NCBI GenBank assembly: GCA_964477265.1
Contig: CAYZDJ010000032.1
Coordinates: forward strand, 1 to 22,943
Length of the DNA: 22,943 nt
Reading direction: 5' to 3'
Source of the DNA: CAIVPM01 sp964477265
GTDB lineage: Bacteria > Bacteroidota > Bacteroidia > Chitinophagales > Chitinophagaceae
The position numbers and the translations under genes are program-made. Numbering within the stretch: the stretch's first letter is position 1; every line of letters begins with the position of its first letter. Below are positions 1 through 6,534 of the stretch, piece after piece. Under the pieces are notes generated by a model. The model saw nothing but the letters and a program-made list of their open reading frames with translations. It was not told the DNA's origin and did no database searches.

Positions 1-150
1 TAAAAGTAGCCAATAAATCTTAACTAAGCCGTACACTCAAAGGTAGGAACTACAAATATTGTATAATCGTAAAAATGACAGTTATCGAACCCTGAGAGTT
101 AATTCTTTATTCGCCCAAAACGTAATGTGGGCAAAGGTTTTATTACAACA

Positions 151-192
151 AAAAAGCGGAAACTCTAATATAAATTTAGAAACTTCCGCTTT
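151..192 (-). terminator. Intrinsic terminator of tRNA-Phe
   Basis: On the minus strand a 9-bp perfect stem (plus-strand arms 153-161 AAAGCGGAA and 184-192 TTCCGCTTT, 22-nt loop) is followed by a run of T residues. It starts at the last base of the encoded CCA end of the tRNA, so the tRNA 3' end abuts the hairpin. This is the expected layout for a single-gene tRNA transcript. Confidence 0.75.
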
Positions 193-267
193 GGTGGTGT
201 GGGCCGGGATTGAACCGGCGACACATGGATTTTCAGTCCATTGCTCTACCAACTGAGCTACCGCACC
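192..267 (-). tRNA. tRNA-Phe (anticodon GAA)
   Basis: The minus strand folds as a complete cloverleaf. The acceptor 5' strand is 267-261 and the D arm contains AGCTCAGTTGGTAGAGC. The anticodon stem is ATGGA/TCCAT around the loop CTGAAAA, with GAA at plus positions 232-234. The variable loop has 5 nt, and the T stem GCCGG/CCGGC closes the loop TTCAATC. Discriminator A and CCA are encoded. GAA reads Phe codons. One oddity is a C-A mismatch at acceptor pair 5-68 (plus positions 263 and 200); all other stem pairs are Watson-Crick. A matching promoter lies at 307-336 and a terminator at 151-192, so it looks like a stand-alone functional gene. Confidence 0.97.
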
Positions 268-276
268 TAACCACAT

Positions 277-299
277 TTTTTACTGTTAACCAGTAAAAA
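277..299. other. Hairpin between tRNA-Phe and its promoter
   Basis: A 9-bp perfect inverted repeat (277-285 TTTTTACTG and 291-299 CAGTAAAAA, 5-nt loop) lies between the tRNA promoter and the mature tRNA 5' end, so it would be in the tRNA precursor leader. It could be a processing structure or the weak remnant of a terminator for something farther upstream. Its role is unknown. Confidence 0.4.
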
Positions 300-306
300 T
301 GGATTG

Positions 307-336
307 CAAATATAGAGGCATAAACCAAATAACAAA
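307..336 (-). promoter_or_regulatory. Bacteroidota sigma-A-type promoter of tRNA-Phe
   Basis: Reading the minus strand, TTTG (plus 333-336) is followed after 18 nt by TATATTTG (plus 307-314). This matches the known Bacteroidota housekeeping promoter form, a -33 TTTG and a -7 TAnnTTTG separated by about 19 nt. Transcription would start near position 300, leaving a leader of roughly 30 nt before the tRNA. It is the only promoter in this window where both boxes are clear. Confidence 0.65.
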
Positions 337-386
337 GAATAATATTAACTTTTATTGCAACCACCCTTTTCTTTGCATTTCTTTCT

Positions 387-1295
387 ATGCAAAAAATTAA
401 AGATTATAAAGAATTAAGCAAGTTTACACTAAGCTTCACAGTAGTTTTTACCTGTGTTATTTGTTATTTGCTTGTACCAAATATTCATTTTTTTTGGTCA
501 AAGGTAATTGAACTTTTTGTTGCCGGAATGTTAGTGTGTGCTAGTGCCAATGCCATTAACCAGGCTGTTGAAAAAGACACTGATGCACAAATGAAACGTA
601 CAGCAAACAGACCTATTGCTGCTGGTAGAATGAGTGTCAATGAAGCATTAACATTTGCAACTATTGCTGGGCTTATTGGTTGCTTAATGATGTATTATTT
701 TTTTAATCTATCATCTGCCTTGCTCTCTGCATTCAGTTTATTCTTATATGCATTTATCTATACACCCCTTAAAAAAGTAAATTCTATTTCAGTTTTGGTG
801 GGTGCTTTTCCTGGTGCATTACCTTGTTTAATTGGTTGGGTAGCCGGCTATGTTGACGATGAACAAATAAACTGGACTGCAGGTTTGGTGGTTTTTGCCA
901 TTCAATTTATATGGCAGTTCCCACACTTTTGGGCAATTGCATGGGTTGCTCACCAGGATTATACAAAAGTTGGTTTTAAGCTATTGCCAAGCAAAGAAGG
1001 ACCCACAAAATATACTGCCATTCAAGCTATCATGTACAGTGTTTTAATGATTCCTATTGGTGTATTGCCTTTCTTGTCAAATATTGCTATTTCCGGTAAA
1101 CACCATTTTGGTAATAACAATAGTATTGCAACCAGCATAGGCATGTGGATATTAGTTGTAGCAAATGTTTTTATGGTGGTGCAATGCTTTAGGTTGTATA
1201 AAGAAATGGATGTGAAAGCAGCCAGAAGGGTAATGTTTAGCAGCTATATTTATTTGCCAATAGTTTACTTAGCATTGCTTTGGGATAAACTATAA
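387..1295 (+). CDS. ctaB: Protoheme IX farnesyltransferase (heme O synthase)
   Basis: This UbiA-superfamily integral membrane prenyltransferase attaches farnesyl diphosphate to heme B to give heme O, a precursor for heme-copper oxidase cofactors. The first Asp-rich motif is clear: N58-Q59...E62-x-D64-x-D66...M69-x-R71-T72...R75-P76. A second polar loop follows the YTPLKK segment. Several hydrophobic helices span the rest, and the 302-residue length is normal for CtaB. The start is an ATG that keeps the first helix whole. It is followed 30 nt later by cytochrome c oxidase subunit III, the classical association. The transcript probably starts just upstream: a box resembling TAnnTTTG (TTTCTTTG at 368-375) sits close to the ATG, which is only weak evidence. 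Confidence 0.95.
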   Translation: MQKIKDYKELSKFTLSFTVVFTCVICYLLVPNIHFFWSKVIELFVAGMLVCASANAINQAVEKDTDAQMKRTANRPIAAGRMSVNEALTFATIAGLIGCLMMYYFFNLSSALLSAFSLFLYAFIYTPLKKVNSISVLVGAFPGALPCLIGWVAGYVDDEQINWTAGLVVFAIQFIWQFPHFWAIAWVAHQDYTKVGFKLLPSKEGPTKYTAIQAIMYSVLMIPIGVLPFLSNIAISGKHHFGNNNSIATSIGMWILVVANVFMVVQCFRLYKEMDVKAARRVMFSSYIYLPIVYLALLWDKL

Positions 1296-1325
1296 TAGAA
1301 CACAATTTAAAATTTGTAATTAGAA

Positions 1326-1910
1326 ATGATAACGAGCTCAAGTGTTAATGATAATCAAAATGGTCGCACACACCCACACAAGTTTACAATGTGGGTTGCC
1401 ATTGCAAGTATATGTATGATGTTTGCTGGTTTAACCAGTGCATATATTGTAAAGAAAAGCCAGGATAACGTAATAAAGGTATTGTTGCCCAATATTTTTT
1501 GGTGGAGTACAGTTATTATTTTATTAAGCAGTGTTACCATTCACATTGCTGTAAAAAGCATTAAGGCAAGAGAAATGCAACGCTACAGGTTAATGCTTGG
1601 AATTACTGCTTTGCTTGGGGTTGTATTTGCATTAATGCAATACAAAGGCTTTGCAATAATGGGTTTAAATGGCGTTCTTTTTACTGGAAAAAATAGTAAT
1701 CCAGGTGCATCTTTTTTAATGGTAATAATTGGCTTGCATGCTTTGCATGTTTTGGGTGGTGTTATTGCCTTGATAGGTATGTATCTTAAAATATTCCTTG
1801 CCAAATCAAAAAGCTACAATGTAGTACCAGTAGAGGTTGTAGCTACTTATTGGCATTTTGTAGATATTCTTTGGCTGTATCTTTTGTTGTTCCTCATATT
1901 TATGAGATAA
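1326..1910 (+). CDS. ctaE: Cytochrome c oxidase subunit III (short, five-helix form)
   Basis: This is a heme-copper oxidase subunit III family member, an accessory membrane subunit that stabilises the catalytic subunit I. Five hydrophobic segments are visible. Family hallmarks include the HPHKFTMW start of the first helix, the LHALHVLGG helix near residue 140, and the C-terminal YWHFVDILW signature near residue 180. At 194 residues it is the short type that lacks the first two helices of the mitochondrial form. It sits 30 nt after ctaB and 34 nt before a membrane gene, all on the plus strand, so co-transcription is likely. Subunits I and II are not in the window. The gene symbol rests on family membership and the ctaB neighbour; some Bacteroidota carry two such genes. 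Confidence 0.92.
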   Translation: MITSSSVNDNQNGRTHPHKFTMWVAIASICMMFAGLTSAYIVKKSQDNVIKVLLPNIFWWSTVIILLSSVTIHIAVKSIKAREMQRYRLMLGITALLGVVFALMQYKGFAIMGLNGVLFTGKNSNPGASFLMVIIGLHALHVLGGVIALIGMYLKIFLAKSKSYNVVPVEVVATYWHFVDILWLYLLLFLIFMR

Positions 1911-1944
1911 CCCATATTTATGGTATCAAATATTTTTTATTTCC

Positions 1945-2931
1945 TTGATTGAAAAGACTCAAAAACAACCTGCACTTTTTTATAAGCTCATTGCACTTTG
2001 GGTTGTTGTTGAAGCATTTTTGGGCGGCATTATCCATAGCTTTAAATTGCCTATTAGTGGATTACTTATTGCAAGTGGTGCTGTTATTTGCCTATGCCTT
2101 GTTGCACAATATTACAACAGTAAAAATGCAATAATAAAAGCTACAATAATTGTTGCAGTGTTTAAAGCAATGCTTAGCCCACAAGCCCCACCAACAGCTT
2201 ATATAGCTGTGTTTTTTCAAGGTATAGTTGCACAAATTTTATTTGCCAATAAAAAATATACTGCTTTAAAATGTGTAGTATTAGCTATGCTTTCTTTGGC
2301 AGAAAGTGGTGTGCAGAAAATAATTGTAGTAACTGTTTTGTATGGTACAAATTTTTATAAAGCAGTTGATGAATTTGCTGCAAAAATATTTCACAATAAT
2401 AATCATAGTTATAGTTTATGGTTGGCATTGTGTTATGTAATTGTGCATGTACTTGCAGGAATTTATGTTGGCTTATTTTGTGCTAAATTGCCATATAAAA
2501 TTATGCAGTGGAAAACTAAGTATAAAACCTTTGTAGTAGATGAAAGTATTACAAACAAAGAGATTGAGGCAAATACAATGAACAAAAAGTATTCAACAAT
2601 CTTAAGAGCTATTATAATATTGATAGTTTTTATATCAGTGTTTTATTTTACTAAAACATTAATTTCTTCATCACAAATTTTACAAATTATTTATAGAACA
2701 TTGGCTATACTTTTTGCATGGCATTTTATTGTTAAACCTGTAATTCAATATCTATTAAATATATGGTTGATGAAAAAAAAGAAGGCTGAACAATCAACCA
2801 TAAATCAAGTATTGAATATATTGCCAACAACGCTTGCTATAGTAAAATTGAGCTGGCAACAAGCTAAACAACAAGTTGAAGAAAGCAGGTTGAAACTGTT
2901 TGTAAAACTTGTTATTGTTAATACTATTTAG
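1945..2931 (+). CDS. Polytopic inner-membrane protein of unknown function
   Basis: I do not recognise this family with confidence. The 328-residue protein has roughly six to eight hydrophobic segments in two blocks: residues about 10-190 and 215-280. They are separated by a charged stretch, and the C-terminus is Lys/Gln-rich and probably cytoplasmic. The first block, with small residues and the segment SPQAPPTAYIAVFFQG near residue 80, vaguely resembles ECF-transporter substrate-binding subunits; this is a guess. The start is taken as TTG because no in-frame ATG occurs until residue 76, inside a helix. Its TAG stop is directly followed by the ATG of a THEP1-like NTPase, so the two are very likely translationally coupled and may work together. 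Confidence 0.75.
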   Translation: MIEKTQKQPALFYKLIALWVVVEAFLGGIIHSFKLPISGLLIASGAVICLCLVAQYYNSKNAIIKATIIVAVFKAMLSPQAPPTAYIAVFFQGIVAQILFANKKYTALKCVVLAMLSLAESGVQKIIVVTVLYGTNFYKAVDEFAAKIFHNNNHSYSLWLALCYVIVHVLAGIYVGLFCAKLPYKIMQWKTKYKTFVVDESITNKEIEANTMNKKYSTILRAIIILIVFISVFYFTKTLISSSQILQIIYRTLAILFAWHFIVKPVIQYLLNIWLMKKKKAEQSTINQVLNILPTTLAIVKLSWQQAKQQVEESRLKLFVKLVIVNTI

Positions 2932-3405
2932 ATGCATCAAAATATTACAATACTTACTGGCAGCAAGGGTTGTGGCAAAACCACATCGCTATTAAACTAT
3001 TGTAATACACACAAAAATGTTGTTGGAATTTTAACTCCAATCATTAATAATAAACGCTGCTTTTATAATATTCTGTCCAAAGATTTTTTCGCAATGAAAT
3101 ACGCAAGCGAAGCAAATGATGAAGCTATAAGTGTTGGTAAATATTTGTTTTCTAGCAATGCTTTTTCCAAAGCCAATCTTATTTTCCAAAACATAGATAC
3201 TGGCAACAATCAAGTTATCATTGATGAAATTGGACCTTTGGAATTACGTGGAGAAGGTTTTGCAAACAGCTTAAAACAATTGCTGCAAAAGGATTTCATT
3301 AACTTAATATTAGTTGTAAGAGAAGAATTGATTGATGAAGTAATTAAATATTTTGCATTGCAAAACGTACAAATTGTAACAAAAAATTATTTCCTTACAG
3401 CATAA
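2932..3405 (+). CDS. THEP1-like P-loop nucleoside triphosphatase
   Basis: A small soluble NTPase of the NTPase_1/THEP1 family. The Walker A P-loop GSKGCGKTT is at residues 10-18. The Walker B element ends at D98-E99 and is followed by the family signature IGPLEL and GEGF (residues 100-110). At 157 residues it is slightly shorter than most THEP1 proteins. Members hydrolyse NTPs in vitro, but their cellular role is generally not known. The ATG follows the stop of the upstream membrane protein without a single spacer base, which implies coupled translation and suggests a membrane-protein/NTPase pair. The family assignment is firm; the partnership is inferred. Confidence 0.85.
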   Translation: MHQNITILTGSKGCGKTTSLLNYCNTHKNVVGILTPIINNKRCFYNILSKDFFAMKYASEANDEAISVGKYLFSSNAFSKANLIFQNIDTGNNQVIIDEIGPLELRGEGFANSLKQLLQKDFINLILVVREELIDEVIKYFALQNVQIVTKNYFLTA

Positions 3406-3470
3406 GTTCAGCTTAGTACTATTCATAAAAAAAGATTGAATGAAAAAACTATTACTTTGTATTGCTATAA

Positions 3471-5015
3471 ATGGACAACAATAATAAAAATATTTATAAA
3501 TTTATAATAGCTGTTGCTTTAATAAAAGTTCTCCTTTCTTTTTTTATTGAACTTGGAAACGATGAAAGCTATTACTACACTTATGCCTTGCAGCCTCAAT
3601 TGAATTATTTCGATCACCCACCAATGGTTGGTTTTTTAATAAGATTGACAACGTTAAACTTAACATTTGTAAACGATGTAACACTAAGGCTTGGTGCTAT
3701 TATTTGTTGTGCAATTGCTTCATTATTTATCTATAAAATTGGCAACTTATTTTACAATGAAGTTGCTGGATGGTATGCAGTTTTGCTATATAATTTTTCA
3801 ATATACACAGGTGTTATAGCTGGTTTTTTTATTATGCCAGATAGCATGCAAATGCCTTTTTGGTGTGCTGCTTTGTGGTTAATGTGCAATTTAATTTTCA
3901 AACAAAAAGAAAAGCAAACATCAATATGGCTGTGGCTTGGCTTAATCATTGGCTTGGCAGTTTTATGCAAAATACACTCGTTGTATTTGTGGGCAGGCTT
4001 TGGTTTATACATTTTATTTTACAAAACAAAATGGTTGCTTAACTGGCGTTTATATATGTCGTTTATTATAACTGCTATTTGCTGCCTGCCAATTTTAATA
4101 TGGAATATTCAAAACAATTTTATAACATATAAATTTCATTCAGGAAGGGTAACGCACACGCAGGTTAATTTCGACTCTTTGTTTCAAGAGCTTATTGGCG
4201 AAGCGTTATACCAAAATCCAATAGTTTATATCTTGATTGTTTTTGCCATTATTAAATTAATTCAAAATTCAAGATTCAAGGTCCAAAACAATTTTTCAAT
4301 TCCTAATTTCCAATTCCTTGTTCTATTAAGCATTCCAATGATTTTATTGTTTTGGTATTTATCATTATTTAATGACATTTTTCCTCATTGGAGTGGTCCA
4401 GGATTTATTTCTTTATATGTTTTAGCAGCTTGTTTTTTGGCGAAAACAAATTCAGTTTTCTTTCGTAAACTGCCTATGGTAGCAGGCGTTTTATTGATAT
4501 CAGTTTTTACTGTTGCAACTTTCTTAATTCATTTTTATCCATCAAATTTTGGCAGCAAAGACAAACAAAATTTTGGCGAAGGCTGCCCAACACTTGATAT
4601 AAGTGGATGGAAAAATATGAGTAATGAATTTGATATTTTGTATAAAAAAGATGTAACAGAAAATAAAATAAAAAACCCTGTAATACTTGTAAACAAATGG
4701 TTTCCTGCGTGCCAGTTGCAATTATATACTGCAACAAAAACTAATTTGCCAATAGTTGCAATAGGAAACCTAGAAGATGTTCATCAGTTTGCATGGCTTA
4801 ATAAAGAAAGGCCGACATTGCAGACTGGCAACGATGCTTATTGCATTATACCTTCAAATCAACCAACAGATGTAGTTGCAAATTATGGTAAATATTTTGC
4901 TGCAATTGAACAACCACAAGTTATTGAGCAAACCAGAGGAAATAAAGTTGTGCGATATTTTTATGTATATAGATTAAAGAATTGCATTCAAATTCCACAG
5001 CCTATTTTACCTTAA
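3471..5015 (+). CDS. GT39/PMT-type membrane glycosyltransferase
   Basis: This belongs to the ArnT/PMT-like GT-C superfamily, which transfers sugars from polyprenyl-phosphate donors on the outer face of the inner membrane. The catalytic-type acidic pair D31-E32 sits in the first periplasmic loop right after helix 1, followed by the conserved FDHPP (residues 47-51). About ten further hydrophobic helices follow, then a soluble C-terminal domain of about 150 residues. The 514-residue length is normal. The acceptor (lipid A, protein or glycan) cannot be told from sequence. Bases 4261-4320 contain a low-complexity TTCAA-rich stretch in frame, which looks like an inserted repeat in an inter-helix loop. 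The gene stands 65 nt after the NTPase gene and may have its own promoter. Confidence 0.85.
   Translation: MDNNNKNIYKFIIAVALIKVLLSFFIELGNDESYYYTYALQPQLNYFDHPPMVGFLIRLTTLNLTFVNDVTLRLGAIICCAIASLFIYKIGNLFYNEVAGWYAVLLYNFSIYTGVIAGFFIMPDSMQMPFWCAALWLMCNLIFKQKEKQTSIWLWLGLIIGLAVLCKIHSLYLWAGFGLYILFYKTKWLLNWRLYMSFIITAICCLPILIWNIQNNFITYKFHSGRVTHTQVNFDSLFQELIGEALYQNPIVYILIVFAIIKLIQNSRFKVQNNFSIPNFQFLVLLSIPMILLFWYLSLFNDIFPHWSGPGFISLYVLAACFLAKTNSVFFRKLPMVAGVLLISVFTVATFLIHFYPSNFGSKDKQNFGEGCPTLDISGWKNMSNEFDILYKKDVTENKIKNPVILVNKWFPACQLQLYTATKTNLPIVAIGNLEDVHQFAWLNKERPTLQTGNDAYCIIPSNQPTDVVANYGKYFAAIEQPQVIEQTRGNKVVRYFYVYRLKNCIQIPQPILP
4261..4320 (+). repeat. TTCAA/TTCCAA-rich repeat inside the glycosyltransferase gene
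   Basis: Three close copies of ATTCAA(G/A) are followed by related AATTCC/TTCCAATTCC units, with CAAGG and CCTTG in inverted orientation at the two ends. In frame this encodes a polar Asn/Gln/Phe/Lys-rich stretch (QNSRFKVQNN...) unlike the surrounding membrane protein. Such TTCAAAATTCAA-type repeats are widespread in Bacteroidota intergenic DNA and are sometimes found inside genes (from memory). It causes no frameshift here. Confidence 0.5.
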
Positions 5016-5099
5016 AATATTTTTAACATTTTAATAAGTTTTCTTTGGGACTTTTTTAAGATTTATTTGTCTTATTTTACAACATCAAAAAATAAAAAC

Positions 5100-5804
5100 A
5101 TGAGCAATACAAAACTAGCAAAGCATAAAATTTTATTGTGTGAAGATGATATGAATCTTGGATTGGTTTTAAAGGAATACCTTGAACTGAATGATTATGA
5201 AGTAGTGCTTGAGCGTGATGGAATACTTGGTTTAGCTGCCTTTCAACGAGAAAAATTTGATATATGCCTGCTTGATGTAATGATGCCAAAGGTTGATGGT
5301 TTTAAGCTTGCAGAAAGTATTAGGGAGCTTGATACAGACATTCCATTGTTTTTTTTAAGTGCCAAAACCATGAAGGAAGATGTGCTGCAAGGATATAAGT
5401 TGGGTGCAGATGATTATATTACAAAACCTTTTGACAGTGAGGTTTTGCTTCATAAAATAAAAGCAATTGTTAAGCGAAGCGATGAACAAAATGCAGTTGT
5501 AGATAGCATTGAATATAATTTTGGAAAGTACCATTATGTACCACGTTTAAGGGAGTTGCGTTATGGAAAAGATGTGATGAAGCTTACACCAAAGGAAGGC
5601 GAATTATTAAGGTTGCTTTGTGTGCACAGAGAAGATATTTTGATGAGGGATGATGCCTTGAAAAAAATATGGGGTAGTGCAAATATGTTTAACAGTAGAA
5701 GCATGGATGTATATGTTGCCAAGCTTCGCAGGTTTATAGACAAAGACGATAAGGTTGAAATTAAAAACGTTCATGGTTCTGGTTTCAGATTAATCGTAAG
5801 ATAA
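5100..5804 (+). CDS. OmpR-class response regulator (RprY-like)
   Basis: A DNA-binding two-component regulator. The receiver domain spans residues 8-120, with acidic pocket E15-D16-D17, phospho-acceptor D59 (in LLDVMMP), S87 and K109 (YITKPF). The C-terminal winged helix (about 145-234) carries LTPKEGELLRLL, the recognition-helix segment RSMDVYVAKLRR and the terminal GSGFRL wing. All catalytic residues are present. The ATG at 5100 is preferred over an upstream TTG in frame at 5067, since homologues begin only a few residues before KILLCEDD. The receiver strongly recalls Bacteroides RprY from memory. No histidine kinase is adjacent, so the partner is probably elsewhere. A hairpin at 5826-5882 follows the stop. 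Confidence 0.93.
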   Translation: MSNTKLAKHKILLCEDDMNLGLVLKEYLELNDYEVVLERDGILGLAAFQREKFDICLLDVMMPKVDGFKLAESIRELDTDIPLFFLSAKTMKEDVLQGYKLGADDYITKPFDSEVLLHKIKAIVKRSDEQNAVVDSIEYNFGKYHYVPRLRELRYGKDVMKLTPKEGELLRLLCVHREDILMRDDALKKIWGSANMFNSRSMDVYVAKLRRFIDKDDKVEIKNVHGSGFRLIVR

Positions 5805-5825
5805 TTTTATATTTAAAATTACATT

Positions 5826-5882
5826 AAGTTCACAAGATTATTCAAGTATTTGTTTTAGAAACTTGTTTATTCTTGTGAACTT
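5826..5882 (+). terminator. Long imperfect hairpin after the response regulator
   Basis: A perfect 12-bp inverted repeat (5826-5837 AAGTTCACAAGA and 5871-5882) encloses an inner 5-bp stem (5843-5847 CAAGT and 5861-5865) in register with it. It is followed by TGTTTTTT at 5883-5890. This fits an intrinsic terminator for the regulator gene. The right arm runs into GAACTTTG (5877-5884), a 7-of-8 match to the -7 box, 17 nt before the methyltransferase ATG, so terminator and promoter may overlap. Confidence 0.6.
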
Positions 5883-5901
5883 TGTTTTTTAAAAATGGTG
5901 T

Positions 5902-6531
5902 ATGAAAGTAAATGAAGCCTACAATATTTGGGCAAACACATATGATGTAGTAGAAAATAAAACACGAGATGTTGAAGCATTGGCTTTGCGAACTGTGCTT
6001 AAAAATATTGATGCCCAAAATATTTTAGAGCTGGGTTGTGGCACAGGAAAAAATACTGAATGGCTTGCAACTAAAGCCACAAGCCTTACTGCTGCTGATT
6101 TTTCAGTTGAAATGATAAATATAGCCAGGCAAAAAAATGTATCTGATAATGTAAGTTTTGTTATACAAGATATTACTGAACAATGGAATTTTAACAGTGA
6201 TTATTTTCAATTAATAACGTGCAGTTTAATATTAGAACATATTGAAAATTTGAACCACATATTTGAACAAGCTAATAAGGTACTTACAAAAGAAGGCTTG
6301 TTTTATATTGGCGAACTGCATCCTTTTAAACAATATTTAGGTAGCAAGGCAAGGTTTGAAGTTGGAGATAAGACTGTTGTATTAAATTGCTACACACATC
6401 ACATATCAGCTTTTTTCAAAGCTGCTGTTAACCATAATTTTGAATGTATAGATATTAATGAATGGTTCGATGAAATACAATCAGAGCAAACTGTTCCAAG
6501 AATATTAGCTATGTTGTTCAGAAAAAAATAA
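5902..6531 (+). CDS. Class I SAM-dependent methyltransferase
   Basis: A Rossmann-fold methyltransferase of the Methyltransf_11/25 type. The SAM-binding motif I ELGCGTGKN is at residues 43-51. The acidic residue of motif II is probably D66 (TAADFS). A motif IV-like stretch LITCSLILEHI and the post-motif NKVLTKEGLFYIGE follow. The N-terminal YNIWANTYD element is common in small-molecule methyltransferases of this class. The 209-residue length is usual. No neighbouring biosynthetic gene points to a substrate, so the reaction beyond SAM-dependent methyl transfer is unknown. It ends 3 nt before the convergent tamL stop, without room for a separate terminator. Confidence 0.85.
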   Translation: MKVNEAYNIWANTYDVVENKTRDVEALALRTVLKNIDAQNILELGCGTGKNTEWLATKATSLTAADFSVEMINIARQKNVSDNVSFVIQDITEQWNFNSDYFQLITCSLILEHIENLNHIFEQANKVLTKEGLFYIGELHPFKQYLGSKARFEVGDKTVVLNCYTHHISAFFKAAVNHNFECIDINEWFDEIQSEQTVPRILAMLFRKK

Positions 6532-6534
6532 ATA

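Noticed and set aside
59..276. Two overlapping open frames on opposite strands at the left edge
   Set aside because: Both run through the tRNA-Phe gene and its terminator; neither resembles a protein.
5067..5099. TTG start for the response regulator
   Set aside because: It adds 11 polar residues not expected before the receiver domain; the ATG at 5100 is more usual.
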